From an uncultured Campylobacter sp. (lineage in GTDB: Bacteria; Campylobacterota; Campylobacteria; Campylobacterales; Campylobacteraceae), in NCBI RefSeq assembly GCF_938041645.1, contig NZ_CALIST010000033.1, forward strand, positions 1 through 64,000: DNA of 64,000 nt, written 5' to 3'. Every line of letters begins with the position of its first letter. The first letter of the stretch is position 1. Positions 1 to 9,003 of this stretch are shown one piece after another. The translations under genes and the position numbers were made by a program. The notes below the pieces were generated by a model. It was given only the letters and a program-made list of their open reading frames with translations. It made no database searches and was not told the origin of the DNA.

Positions 1-213
1 TGATTAGAATTTTAGGGATTCAATAAATTCTGCAAAACTAGGTCACAGCTAGAATTACAAGCGAATTATCTGAAAAATTTTACTTGAAATTCTAGAGCAT
101 AAATCAAACCGCCGCGAATTTTTAAAAGGTCTAACAAAATTTCATAAAATCTAATAAATTCCAAAAGTTATGAGAAATTTTTCAAAAAATACGGCGAAAG
201 AATTTTCAAAATT

Positions 214-849
214 CTAGTTATTCACCCGTCCGTATCCTGCGAAGCGGTTCGATGCTAGGCAGCTTATGCGGTCTTTGCCGCAGCGCACGATATAGCTATT
301 TTCCATCTTTTGCCCCGCTACATGGACATTTTTCTTATTTAAATTTACGAAGTCCGCTTGATTTCTACCACGAGTATTGTGGACGAATTTCACGCGACCA
401 TCAGCATAGATCTCACGCACGATACCGATATGGCTGATCTCGTTATTGACCTTGCCTTTGTTAGAACGCAAAGTGTTTTGAAAAAACACCAAATCCCCCA
501 CTCGCGGCGTATTGCTGAGTAAATTTTTACGGCTGTAATAATTATATATTGCTTGGGATTTGCGTCCGTTTGTGAAGTATTTCGGCAGATCTTTTGAGTT
601 AAAAAACAGATCATCGTATTTATCATTTAGCACGGTGATAAATCCGCTGCAGTCCCCTCCCGCGCGAGTGCCAGTGTAATCGTCTACAGATGCGATTAGC
701 GGACGATTAAACTCGCTTCCCGGCACCGAAGTTATTCCTTCTTCATGATCGTTTAAGACATACGCTTGCTGACTGCCGGCAGACGGGGCTTTTGAGGAGC
801 AACCGACCAGCAAAAACGCACCCAAAGCGCAAATAATTAGTTGTTTCAT
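214..849 (-). CDS. NlpC/P60-type peptidoglycan hydrolase lipoprotein
   Basis: The 211-aa product begins with a lipoprotein signal peptide whose lipobox LVGC ends at Cys17. A NlpC/P60 core follows: the DCSGF nucleophile motif (Cys67), GDLVFF (about 118-123), SHIGIV with His140, and a third polar residue at His157. This Cys-His-His order is that of cell-wall endopeptidases cleaving stem peptides, so the likely site of action is the periplasmic face of the outer membrane. A good ribosome site (AAGGA) lies just before the ATG. It is divergent from murA. Only the family is clear; the exact peptide bond cut is not. Confidence 0.85.
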   Translation of the reverse strand: MKQLIICALGAFLLVGCSSKAPSAGSQQAYVLNDHEEGITSVPGSEFNRPLIASVDDYTGTRAGGDCSGFITVLNDKYDDLFFNSKDLPKYFTNGRKSQAIYNYYSRKNLLSNTPRVGDLVFFQNTLRSNKGKVNNEISHIGIVREIYADGRVKFVHNTRGRNQADFVNLNKKNVHVAGQKMENSYIVRCGKDRISCLASNRFAGYGRVNN

Positions 850-943
850 ATAAAAAATCCTTATAAAATTATGTAACGATTAAATTTGGGCGTAATTTTA
901 GCGCTCAGTGGTAACAAAATGGTAACTTTAAAGCTAAATTCTG

Positions 944-949
944 TATAAT
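944..949 (+). promoter_or_regulatory. -10 box of the murA promoter
   Basis: A perfect TATAAT lies 25 bases before the murA ATG in the divergent spacer. No good -35 hexamer is seen at 17 bp, which is common for sigma-70 promoters in Campylobacter. Confidence 0.55.
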
Positions 950-974
950 CGCCGAAATTTTACACGGAGAAATC

Positions 975-2243
975 ATGCATTATCTACGAATTAACGGGGG
1001 CAAAAAACTAAGCGGCAGCGTCAAAATAAGCGGCGCAAAAAACGCTGCACTGCCGCTCATAGCTCTATCTATCCTTTCAAAAAATGAAGTCGTAATTAAA
1101 AATTTACCCGCGGTTTCCGATATCCACACGCTAATTCAGCTGCTTTCAAATTTAGGCGCAAAATGCGAGTTTCTCGACGCCAACACCGTCAAAATCGATC
1201 CGCGCGAGATAAACTCGACCAAAGCGATCTACGATATAGTGCGCAAAATGCGCGCTTCGATCTTGGTGCTAGGGCCGCTTTTAGCGCGGTTTAGACACTG
1301 CGAGGTAAGCCTTCCGGGAGGCTGCGCGATCGGCGCCAGACCGATCGATCTACACCTTAGCGCGCTTGAAAAGATGGGCGCGGAGGTTAAGATCGAGCAA
1401 GGCTATGTCGTTTGCACCGCAAAAAAGGGGCTTAAGGGCGCGACTATAAATTTTGACAAAATTACCGTCACCGGCACCGAAAATATCGTAATGGCAGCGG
1501 CTTTAGCAAGCGGCACCACGCATATCATAAATGCGGCAAAAGAGCCCGAAGTAATCGCCGTTTGCAACGCATTAAAAAGCGCAGGCATCGACATAGATGG
1601 CATCGGCACGAACGAGATTCTCATTAAAGGAAGTGGCGGCGAGCTTTTAAGCTTGGATGAAATTTCGATCATTCCTGATCGCATCGAGGCGGGCACTTAT
1701 CTGTGCGCAGGCGCAATCACGGGCTCTCGTATCACGATCACGCACTCTTGCGCGGCTCATCTTGGCGCGGTGCTTGCAAAATTTGAAGATATGGGCTTTA
1801 AATTTGAAATTTCAAGCGGCGGCGACGAGATAACGATCTTGCCCGCTTCAAAGATCAAACCAGTTGAGATTATCACGAGCGAATATCCGGGCTTTCCTAC
1901 CGATATGCAGGCGCAGTTTATGGCGCTGGCGTGCATCTCCTCGGGCGTCAGCACCATCGACGAGAGGCTTTTTGAAAACCGCTTCATGCACGTAAGCGAA
2001 CTTTCAAGAATGGGCGCAGATATCCGCCTAAACGGCCACATCGCGACGATCAGCGGCGGTAAGCTAAACGGCGCGGACGTGATGGCGACCGATCTGCGCG
2101 CCAGCTCGGCACTCGTTTTAGCCGCTCTTGCGGCGTACGGCGAGAGCAAAATACATAGAATTTACCACCTAGATCGCGGATATGAGAGACTGGAAGCTAA
2201 GCTTGGTGCGCTTGGTGCCGATATACAGAGGCTGGAGGAATGA
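975..2243 (+). CDS. murA: UDP-N-acetylglucosamine 1-carboxyvinyltransferase
   Basis: The 422-aa product is the usual MurA length. MurA transfers enolpyruvate from PEP to UDP-GlcNAc, the first committed step of peptidoglycan synthesis in the cytoplasm. The N-terminal SGAKNA motif supplies the conserved Lys22, and the catalytic loop PGGCAIG contains Cys117, so this is the fosfomycin-sensitive Cys type. The ATG at 975 is preceded by GGAG. It stands alone: upstream is the divergent lipoprotein and 236 bp of non-coding DNA separate it from moeA. No insertion is seen here, unlike in several other housekeeping genes of the window. Confidence 0.97.
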   Translation: MHYLRINGGKKLSGSVKISGAKNAALPLIALSILSKNEVVIKNLPAVSDIHTLIQLLSNLGAKCEFLDANTVKIDPREINSTKAIYDIVRKMRASILVLGPLLARFRHCEVSLPGGCAIGARPIDLHLSALEKMGAEVKIEQGYVVCTAKKGLKGATINFDKITVTGTENIVMAAALASGTTHIINAAKEPEVIAVCNALKSAGIDIDGIGTNEILIKGSGGELLSLDEISIIPDRIEAGTYLCAGAITGSRITITHSCAAHLGAVLAKFEDMGFKFEISSGGDEITILPASKIKPVEIITSEYPGFPTDMQAQFMALACISSGVSTIDERLFENRFMHVSELSRMGADIRLNGHIATISGGKLNGADVMATDLRASSALVLAALAAYGESKIHRIYHLDRGYERLEAKLGALGADIQRLEE

Positions 2244-2479
2244 GGACTTCGAAATAAAAAATCTTGCGGAAGCAAGCAAAGTGGAATTTTACGAGTGATA
2301 TGTTTTGAAATTTTAAGTAACACTAGCATTAAAATAAGGCAAGTTTGAGCCCGTAAAATTTCGCGCATTTATTTGGATAAAATTTTGCTTTGCAAGCTTT
2401 GGCGCAACATAAAATTTAAGACCACGCGAGATATTAACTGCGCAGATTTTAAATGTAAAAATGATAAAAAGGACTTAAA

Positions 2480-3661
2480 ATGATAGGAATAAATGAGACT
2501 ATAGATTTGGCTACGGCCAGAATCACATCAAGCAGGCGGAGCGAAATGGTACCTCTTCCCAGCGCTCTAGACCGCATCCTTTATAGCGATATTTCTGCGA
2601 TTAAAAACCTGCCCTGCTTCGATAATTCGGCACTTGACGGCTATGCCTACGCGGCGGAATTCAAAGACGAAGAGCTAAGGATCGTAGAGCCTACGATTTT
2701 TGCAGGAGATGAGAAATTCTACGAAATCAAGGCCGGGCAGGCTCAGAAGATAATGACTGGCGCGCCAATGCCTGCAGGCGCGGACTCTGTCGCGAGGCTA
2801 GAGGATGTAGACGTGCAAGACGGAACTCTAAAAATCCCTGCTTCCGTTCATGCCCACGACGGCTTTCGTAAAAAAGGCGAGGAGGTGCGCGCGGGCGAGC
2901 TTTTATTGCGCCGTGGCGAAATTTTAAACCCTGCTAAAATCATGCTTCTTGCCGCGCAAGGAATTTACGAAGCAAGCGTTTACACGCGTCCTAAAATCGC
3001 TCTATTTTCCAGTGGAAACGAACTAAAAGAGCCGTGGCAGAGCGCAAGTGAGCGCGAAATTTATAACGCCAACTCTAGTGGTATTGCTGCATTGCTGCAA
3101 AAATACGGTTTTGAAAATGAGTATTTAGGGATTTTAAAGGATGATTTTAGCGCGGTGTGCGAGGCGCTAGACGCTGCTACGCGTAAATTTGACGTGCTAA
3201 TTACCAGCGGTGGAGCAAGTGCCGGGGAGGCGGATTTTATGCAAAGCGCTATGAGTGAACTTGGATTTTTGCAGGCTTTCGATCACATTGATATCAAGCC
3301 CGGCCGCCCCAGCAAGTGCTTCGCAAAAGACGGCAAATTCGTCTTTGCAATGGCAGGCAATCCGATGGCTGCTTTCGTGCTTACGCGCGCAGTCATACTA
3401 CCGATCCTATTTAAGCTTAGCGGCGCAGGTGGGGCTTTTAGCGCAGAAGCGGCGATCTATGCCAAGCTCGCAAGCGATCTGAAGCTAAAAAGCGGCAGAG
3501 TAAATTTAACCGTAGGCGCATATGAAGGCGGAGTTTTTACGCCTATGCCGTCGCCTTCTGGGCGCATCAGGCCGCTGGCTGCGGCATCGCATTTTTTCTT
3601 GGCTGATCCCGAATGCGACAAAGTTCGCGCTGGAGAAATCGTAAAAATTTATGAAATTTAA
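2480..3661 (+). CDS. moeA: molybdopterin molybdenumtransferase MoeA
   Basis: The 393-aa protein has the four-part MoeA organisation: an N-terminal region with the FDNSALDGYA motif (about 49-58), a central Mog/MoaB-type fold with SSGNEL and SGGASAGEADFM, and a C-terminal beta domain. MoeA inserts molybdate into adenylated molybdopterin to give the cofactor of enzymes such as formate dehydrogenase and nitrate reductase. The ATG follows AAAAAGGAC. The gene is next to murA, as in other campylobacters, and ends 61 bp before a tRNA gene with its own promoter. Confidence 0.93.
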   Translation: MIGINETIDLATARITSSRRSEMVPLPSALDRILYSDISAIKNLPCFDNSALDGYAYAAEFKDEELRIVEPTIFAGDEKFYEIKAGQAQKIMTGAPMPAGADSVARLEDVDVQDGTLKIPASVHAHDGFRKKGEEVRAGELLLRRGEILNPAKIMLLAAQGIYEASVYTRPKIALFSSGNELKEPWQSASEREIYNANSSGIAALLQKYGFENEYLGILKDDFSAVCEALDAATRKFDVLITSGGASAGEADFMQSAMSELGFLQAFDHIDIKPGRPSKCFAKDGKFVFAMAGNPMAAFVLTRAVILPILFKLSGAGGAFSAEAAIYAKLASDLKLKSGRVNLTVGAYEGGVFTPMPSPSGRIRPLAAASHFFLADPECDKVRAGEIVKIYEI

Positions 3662-3672
3662 GCGAGAAATTA

Positions 3673-3701
3673 TTGACAAATGAAAATTTATAGGCTACAA
3701 T
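3673..3701 (+). promoter_or_regulatory. sigma-70 promoter of tRNA-Gly
   Basis: A perfect -35 TTGACA (3673-3678) and a -10 TACAAT (3696-3701) are separated by 17 bp, about 22 bases before the mature tRNA 5' end. Confidence 0.75.
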
Positions 3702-3722
3702 CGCGCTTTATTTTTACCGCAT

Positions 3723-3797
3723 GCGGGAATAGCTCAGTGGTAGAGCGCAACCTTGCCATGGTTGATGTCGCGAGTTCGACTCTCGTTTCCCGCTCCA
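3723..3797 (+). tRNA. tRNA-Gly (anticodon GCC)
   Basis: The cloverleaf folds fully. The acceptor arm GCGGGAA pairs with TTCCCGC, the D arm is GCTC/GAGC, and the anticodon stem CAACC/GGTTG encloses loop TTGCCAT with anticodon GCC. The T loop is TTCGACT, and CCA is encoded at 3795-3797. The small open frame across this segment is a by-product. Confidence 0.97.
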
Positions 3798-3873
3798 TTT
3801 CAACTTCAAATTTTAAAATTCCTTCCGTTCCGCTCGCTTTTAAAGCACAAAATTTCGATATGAAAGCCTTGAA

Positions 3874-4428
3874 ATGAAAATTTTAGTTTGCGTAAGCGGC
3901 GCGAGTTTTTGCGAGATCGGGCTTGATCTGCTTAAATTTCTTGCTAGCTCGCCGCATGAAATCCACGCCGTGCTTACGCAGGGTGCGCGCCGCGTCCTGC
4001 GCGCCGAAAGCGGCATAGATGCGGACGAGGTCTTAAAATCCGCGGAATTTAAGAACGTAAAATTTTATCCCGACGACGATCTTAGTGCGCCGCCCGCTTC
4101 GGGCTCATTCGGCATTGACGCCACAATCTTTGCGCCTTGCTCTATTGGCTCTTTGGCTAAAATTTATGGCGGGCTTTGCGACAGCTTAAGCACCCGCGCC
4201 GCTGCAGTCGCGTTAAAAGAGCACAAGCGGCTGGTTCTTGGCGTGCGTGAGATGCCGCTTTCTGCGATCAGCCTGCGACAAATGAGCGAGCTAGCCGCGC
4301 TCGGCGTCATCATCGCTCCGCCCGTGATCGCAGGCTACTGCGGCGTGCAAAATTTAAAAAATTTCATAATCGGCAAGTGGTGCGACGTGCTGGGCGTGCA
4401 AAACGAGCTATTTAAAAGGTGGCAATAA
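3874..4428 (+). CDS. ubiX: flavin prenyltransferase UbiX
   Basis: The 184-aa Rossmann-like flavoprotein has the N-terminal VSGASFCEIG flavin-binding motif, a central segment IGSLAKIYGGLCDSLSTRAA and the late motif GVREMPLS, all as in UbiX/Pad1. It makes prenylated FMN, the cofactor of UbiD-type decarboxylases, which serves quinone synthesis. It is the first gene of a tight pair: its TAA overlaps the coaD ATG as TAATG. The ATG at 3874 gives the usual family length. Many campylobacters have flgA beside this gene; here the upstream neighbour is tRNA-Gly. Confidence 0.9.
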   Translation: MKILVCVSGASFCEIGLDLLKFLASSPHEIHAVLTQGARRVLRAESGIDADEVLKSAEFKNVKFYPDDDLSAPPASGSFGIDATIFAPCSIGSLAKIYGGLCDSLSTRAAAVALKEHKRLVLGVREMPLSAISLRQMSELAALGVIIAPPVIAGYCGVQNLKNFIIGKWCDVLGVQNELFKRWQ

Positions 4429-4904
4429 TGCAAAACTCAAGAAAATGTATCTATCCGGGCACTTTCGATCCTATTACGAACGGCCATCTGGACGTCATCA
4501 AGCGCGCGCTGGGGCTTTTTGATGAAGTCATCGTCGCAGTCGCGCTAAACGAGAGCAAAAAGCCCTACTTCAGCCTAAAATCCAGACTAGAGATGGCGCG
4601 AGCCGCGACGCGCGGGCTTTGCAGCGTGCGCGTGCAAAGCTTTGATAATCTGCTCGTGGATTTTGCTAAATCTTGCGGCGTGCGCTTCGTAATCCGCGGG
4701 CTTCGCGCGGTTAGCGACTTTGAGTACGAGCTGCAGATCGGCTATGCAAACGCCTCGCTATGGGAGGAATTTGAGAGCGTGTATTTGATGCCGACGCTCA
4801 AAAACGCCTTCATCTCAAGCTCGATCGTCCGCTCCGTTTTGAGCCACGGCGGCGATGTTTCGCACCTAGTGCCAAGCGAAATTTTAAAATTTTTAAAAAA
4901 ATGA
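4428..4904 (+). CDS. coaD: phosphopantetheine adenylyltransferase
   Basis: CoaD (158 aa) transfers AMP to 4'-phosphopantetheine in coenzyme A synthesis. The nucleotidyltransferase signature YPGTFDPITNGH lies at the N-terminus and ISSSIVR near the end. I choose the ATG at 4428, which shares one base with the ubiX stop and has AGGTGG upstream, over a GTG nine bases earlier. The overlap suggests translational coupling with ubiX. A strong hairpin (4921-4947) follows and probably ends this transcript. Confidence 0.95.
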   Translation: MQNSRKCIYPGTFDPITNGHLDVIKRALGLFDEVIVAVALNESKKPYFSLKSRLEMARAATRGLCSVRVQSFDNLLVDFAKSCGVRFVIRGLRAVSDFEYELQIGYANASLWEEFESVYLMPTLKNAFISSSIVRSVLSHGGDVSHLVPSEILKFLKK

Positions 4905-4920
4905 GCTTGCAAGCGACTGA

Positions 4921-4947
4921 AATTTAGCCCGCAGGCGCGGCTAAATT
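4921..4947 (+). terminator. hairpin after coaD
   Basis: A perfect 9-bp stem AATTTAGCC/GGCTAAATT encloses a 9-base GC-rich loop, followed by an A/T stretch without a pure T run. The same arms recur at 42734 and, in longer form, near 32858. Confidence 0.5.
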
Positions 4948-4977
4948 CAAAATTTGCAAGCTGCACGGGAGATAAAA

Positions 4978-6081
4978 ATGAGCGAAGCAATGGATGAGAT
5001 AGAAAGACTGCGAACGTTTTTAAAAAGCGTGAGAGATGAATACAAAGCCTTAAATAAAATAGCCGAAGCGCAGGTCGTAAGCAGGCGCTGGGCGTCGGGT
5101 AGCTATATCAATTTAGAGCCGTTTTATTTCGAATATAACCGCTTCTTTAAGGGCAAAATTTTAAAAGCTAAACCAAAAAAGATCGTAAACGCCTACGAAT
5201 ACGGCTTTGATGCGCAAGATCGCGTCGTTTTTGAAAGACAACATGACGGCAAAAAACATTTCTTTGAAAACCTTTATTTTTGGGGGAGGGACGAAGTTTT
5301 AAAATATCATTTCGGTTGCTACAATAAAAGATGCGTAGGATGCTTCAATATAAAAAGATTTATCTATGAGGATGGCGAGCTAAAGTCCATCTACTCGGCC
5401 TTTGACAACAACGCCTATGGGATAGAAAATTTTACTTACAAAGGCGGCAAACTCGCACAAAGACGGGAGTATGTAGAGCACCCTCGCGCAGGCAGAAGGA
5501 ATGACGTAACAAACTATGAATTTGACGCAATGGGCGAGCTGAGCTTAATAACCGAAAATAGTTATGTGCGCTATCAAAAGCCCGATAAGGATATGAACTA
5601 CAAAAAGCTTTATGAGCTCGCCGCGCAAAGGCTGCTGCCCGCGATTAAAGAGACGATCAAAAAGCACGCGCCCGCCCGTAAACTCTACTGCATAAATTTA
5701 GCTTGCGACAATAGGAGTTTGCCGCCGATCATCGGATTCGGTTCGCAAGAACAGCGCGCGCAGTGGCTTGCGCGAAAAGATGGCTGGCTTCTTTGGCTCG
5801 TTCCTGATTACGAGTTTCGAGCTGAGGTCGAAGTAGACTACGAAACGGCGAAAATTTTTGATCTTTTCAATCAAGAAACGCAGCTAAATGATAAATATGC
5901 GCAGGCTAAAAAGCTCATTTGGGAGTGCGTGAAGCAGCTCAAAGCAGGTCTTGGCGAATTTGCGCTTGATATGACGGATGATTTTACGATCACGGCTACC
6001 GATTGCGATCTTAGCGATCTGCGGAAAAATTTCAAAGCGATAAATCCCGAGCTTGTAAGTACATATAAGGGCAAAATTTAA
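4978..6081 (+). CDS. hypothetical protein with degenerate YD/RHS-like strands
   Basis: I do not recognise this 367-aa protein. The ATG at 4978 is preceded by GGGAGAT; an in-frame TTG 24 bases earlier lacks such a site. The N-terminus is charged and probably helical. The middle carries aromatic beta-rich stretches of the form YEYGFDAQDRVV and YEFDAMGELSLITE, reminiscent of YD/RHS repeats but isolated. A pair CVGC (about 113-116) could bind metal. There is no signal peptide or membrane segment, so it is probably cytoplasmic. It lies alone between coaD and tmk, which in related genomes are closer, so it may be a later insertion. Confidence 0.75.
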   Translation: MSEAMDEIERLRTFLKSVRDEYKALNKIAEAQVVSRRWASGSYINLEPFYFEYNRFFKGKILKAKPKKIVNAYEYGFDAQDRVVFERQHDGKKHFFENLYFWGRDEVLKYHFGCYNKRCVGCFNIKRFIYEDGELKSIYSAFDNNAYGIENFTYKGGKLAQRREYVEHPRAGRRNDVTNYEFDAMGELSLITENSYVRYQKPDKDMNYKKLYELAAQRLLPAIKETIKKHAPARKLYCINLACDNRSLPPIIGFGSQEQRAQWLARKDGWLLWLVPDYEFRAEVEVDYETAKIFDLFNQETQLNDKYAQAKKLIWECVKQLKAGLGEFALDMTDDFTITATDCDLSDLRKNFKAINPELVSTYKGKI

Positions 6082-6899
6082 AATTTCATCTTTCGGCGCG
6101 TAGGACGAGTTTTGCGCCTTCGCTCATTGCGGCAAAATTTCATGATCTGCGGCGGCTAAAAATTTTATCGGCGCCGCGATTTTATATTTTGTCATCGCAC
6201 GCGGCGTCCGCCCGTCGCCGCATCTACTGCGTTATCGGACAATATACCATGCTTTATACGGCGCCCGATGCCTTCCAGACTCGCTATCTGTTTTACTAAA
6301 AAACATACGCTACCTCACACCGCCTTCTTCACCGACGCGCCGCCTTTCGTTTATCTAGCGCCCGTTGTTCTGCCGGGCGCATACCCCGCTCCGTTTCCAC
6401 CTCGCATGACGCGCGCCATGTCCCGTATAACGCCCTACTTCGCTCGGCACGCCGCTCTGCCGACATATACTCTCTCGCCCTACTGCGTGGCGCATTGCTT
6501 TGCTCGCTTCGATACGCCGATCCAATTTGCCCGATGTGTCGTCCCGCTTCGTCCGATACATACCCTATGCGTCGCTCGACGCGCTGTCCGCCTCATCTAC
6601 GCGCGCCGTCTTTATCGACCGGCGCTCCGCTCGGTACATGTCCGTAAGTGCAAAATTTACTCGCCTGCTGTTATGCGGCTCATCCGCCCAAGCGCTAAAT
6701 TTAACCGCGAACCGTGCCGCAAAGAATAAGTGTTTAGCAACAAAGCGCCCGATAAAATTTTACGCCGAAAGATCAAAAGCGGTTCGCGCAAGCTCGCGCA
6801 AAAGCCCGATTTGAAGGCGAAATTTAGCGTCCGGCTGTTTAAAAAAGCCGCTATTTAGATATAAATTTGTAAAATAGCGCTCAAATTTAAAGGCGAAAA
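6082..6899. other. 818-bp gap with a pyrimidine-rich block
   Basis: No convincing gene is seen. From about 6240 to 6660 the plus strand is strongly enriched in C and T and unusually GC-rich. Open frames of 153 and 104 codons overlap each other there, lack ribosome sites and have Arg/Pro/Ala-rich nonsense-like composition. From 6660 the DNA returns to the usual AAATTT-rich style. A weak -10 (TAAAAT, 6870-6875) precedes tmk. Confidence 0.6.
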
Positions 6900-7526
6900 A
6901 TGTATGTAATATTCGAAGGTATCGACGGCGTGGGCAAAAGCACGCAGATAGCGCGGCTGGCGGCGGCTTTCCCGCAGGCGATCGTGACCAAGGAGCCAGG
7001 CGGCACGAAGCTCGGCGAGGCGGTGCGAAGCCTCGTTTTGGGCGAGGATTTTAAGTGGTCGCGCGGTAGCGTAAATCTGCGCGAGGCCTGCGGCGAAATT
7101 TCAAAACGCGCCGAGCTGCTTTTGTTTCTCGCAGACCGCGCCGAGCACTACGAGCGCGTGATAAAGGGCGGCGCGGACAGGCTAGTGCTAAGCGATCGCG
7201 GCTTCATCTCGGGGCTTGCCTATGCGCTGGCAAACGACGAAAACGCGGATCTTAGCGAACTCATCGGGCTTAATAAATTTGCGCTCGGGGGCAAATTTGC
7301 AGATAAAGTCGTGCTGTTCTTGGCGGACGAGCAGCTAGTCAAGAAACGGCTCAAAACGCGCGCTAGCAGCGATATAATCGAGGCTCGCGGTCTGAAATAT
7401 CTAATGCGCGTGCAGGAGCTGATGGCGCAGGCATGCGCGGCGTGCGGCGTTCAGACCCTGCAAATCGACGCCGCGCAATCTGAAGAAGTGATCTGCGATC
7501 AGATAAAAAATTTCATACTTTCTTAA
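6900..7526 (+). CDS. tmk: thymidylate kinase
   Basis: The 208-aa enzyme phosphorylates dTMP to dTDP. The P-loop GIDGVGKST is at residues 7-15, the EPGGTKLG motif follows, and LVLSDRGFISG is the DR(Y/F)-like substrate motif. A lid-like region RASSDIIEARG is near 155-165. The ATG is preceded by AAAGGCG. It is the third member of a ubiX-coaD-tmk neighbourhood, but here separated from coaD by an unknown gene and a long odd gap. Confidence 0.95.
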   Translation: MYVIFEGIDGVGKSTQIARLAAAFPQAIVTKEPGGTKLGEAVRSLVLGEDFKWSRGSVNLREACGEISKRAELLLFLADRAEHYERVIKGGADRLVLSDRGFISGLAYALANDENADLSELIGLNKFALGGKFADKVVLFLADEQLVKKRLKTRASSDIIEARGLKYLMRVQELMAQACAACGVQTLQIDAAQSEEVICDQIKNFILS

Positions 7527-7836
7527 AATTTTAAGGCGCGGAATTTTGCCGCAGAAGTTGATTTCTGAGGCTTGCCGTAAAATTTTAGCTATGAAATTTC
7601 GCCCATAAATTTTCATCTCCGAATTTTCGTCATAGAATTTTACAGGAGAGGTTTTGGCAAAATTTCATGGGCGGAATTTTGTTTTATAATTTAACCGTAA
7701 AATTTCGTCACAGAATTCTGTCTTAAAATTCCGCCGCAGACCAAAAAGCGCGAAATTTCATAAGCGAAATCCCGCGCGGAATTTTTATCCGCGGATTGCA
7801 GGCGGAATTCCGCTTAAGCTTTAGATTGAAAGGATA
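7527..7836. repeat. intergenic array of degenerate GAATTT/AAATTT words
   Basis: This gap has no gene. It is filled by GAATTTT, AAAATTT and related words at short intervals, often about 13-14 bases between neighbours in 7600-7680, linked by CCG/GCG-containing spacers. The same style fills other gaps and the extra segments inside several genes. Confidence 0.55.
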
Positions 7837-8427
7837 ATGATGAGGACGTTAAAGTTCGTTTTACGCAAGGTTTTTAAATTTATATTTCTGTTTTGGGTGG
7901 TCATAAGCTCGCTTTTCGGCACATATATGATCGCCGATAAATTTTTCGGCCGTACCGTCGTATCATGGACGTTAATCCTCGATTTTAGCAGCGCTTCGCT
8001 GGATCTTAAGGATTTTAGCATCAGCGCTAGCTTAAGAGCTACCACTATCGGCGGACGATTATGGCGCGATGATCGCGAGCCTAAGCCCGACTTCTCGGAC
8101 GATAACTCCACCGGCGCCCCATATGAACTAAGTATAAAATTTGAGCACGTGAGCGCGCCCGGGATAGTGCTAAAAAATATCAAACTCGAGCAGGCGCAAA
8201 GCAGGCGCATCGTGTTTGAAAAGGATGAGCTAGAGGTGCCGATAGAGATGGGCTACAGCGGTTACAAAAGCGGCGAATTAGAGATACCTGATCTCGATTC
8301 TACGCATGTCAAACACAGACTGAGCGCCGAAATATGCGTGCCTGACGGCACTTGCACGAAGTTTGTGCATTATTTCTTGCCGTACAGGCATGTAGAGGGC
8401 ACGGCGGCTCTGCGAGGTATTTTTTAG
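7837..8427 (+). CDS. hypothetical membrane-anchored protein
   Basis: I do not recognise this 196-aa protein. A basic N-terminus is followed by one membrane segment (about residues 14-33), so most of the chain probably lies in the periplasm as a beta-rich domain. Two Cys (in EICVPDGTCTKF) could form a disulfide. The start ATG-ATG follows AAAGGATA; the second ATG at 7840 is an alternative. It has no close partner: repeat-filled gaps lie on both sides. Confidence 0.7.
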   Translation: MMRTLKFVLRKVFKFIFLFWVVISSLFGTYMIADKFFGRTVVSWTLILDFSSASLDLKDFSISASLRATTIGGRLWRDDREPKPDFSDDNSTGAPYELSIKFEHVSAPGIVLKNIKLEQAQSRRIVFEKDELEVPIEMGYSGYKSGELEIPDLDSTHVKHRLSAEICVPDGTCTKFVHYFLPYRHVEGTAALRGIF

Positions 8428-9003
8428 TCACGAAAGATTCGGCGCGAAATTTTAAAACATAAAATTTGCGGCGGTATGAATTAATTTGGCGGAATAAACG
8501 AGTAAATTATCAATGCCGCAACGTGGCGGTATAGTTTATTTATGTGGTGGGATTTTGTCCGACAAAAATTTATGCCCTATTCCGGCACCGATAAATATAT
8601 CTGCTAACAAATCCCGAGAGACAACAATCTATAAAATTATAAATTTACAATGCAGCGATTGGGCACAAAATTTTAAAATTACCGGCAAAAATATCATGAT
8701 TTAAAAAGCGCGTTACATATTATAAAATGCGCTTTGTTATCATTCACCCTTTTATAATTTTCAGTATTTTTGCTAGCCGTTTCAAAAACGCTTTGCAAAA
8801 TTTAGGCTATATTAAAGCTTAAAATACGCCTATTACGCATTTTTTGACTATTCAAAATTTTTTACTTCTTAAAAATCAAAATTTTAGCCATTTAAAATTT
8901 ATACTTGAATTTAAACTGCAATTTAATTAAACATTAAAAATCTTTGTATTATTATTCGCCGCGTTAATAATCAATTCTATAATCATTAAGTAAGGAAATA
9001 TGA
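8428..9003. other. 576-bp non-coding region before the TonB receptor
   Basis: AT-rich, with one 63-codon open frame that has no ribosome site and no protein-like character. The last 60 bases contain TATTAT -10 candidates (8947-8955), a Fur-like site and the ribosome site TAAGGA for the receptor gene. Confidence 0.6.
8965..8988 (+). promoter_or_regulatory. possible Fur-type operator of the TonB receptor gene
   Basis: Two ATAATCA words lie 12 bases apart, and the left part begins TAATAAT, half of the epsilonproteobacterial Fur pattern. It sits between the -10 candidates and the start codon of an iron-source receptor, where iron control would be expected. The match is imperfect. Confidence 0.35.

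Noticed and set aside
241..437. Plus-strand open frame opposite the lipoprotein gene
   Set aside because: Shadow of the lipoprotein coding strand.
6268..6814. Two overlapping open frames of 153 and 104 codons in the pyrimidine-rich block
   Set aside because: No ribosome site, Arg/Pro/Ala-rich random composition, and the frames overlap each other in different phases.
8513..8704. 63-codon open frame before the TonB receptor
   Set aside because: No ribosome site and no protein-like pattern.
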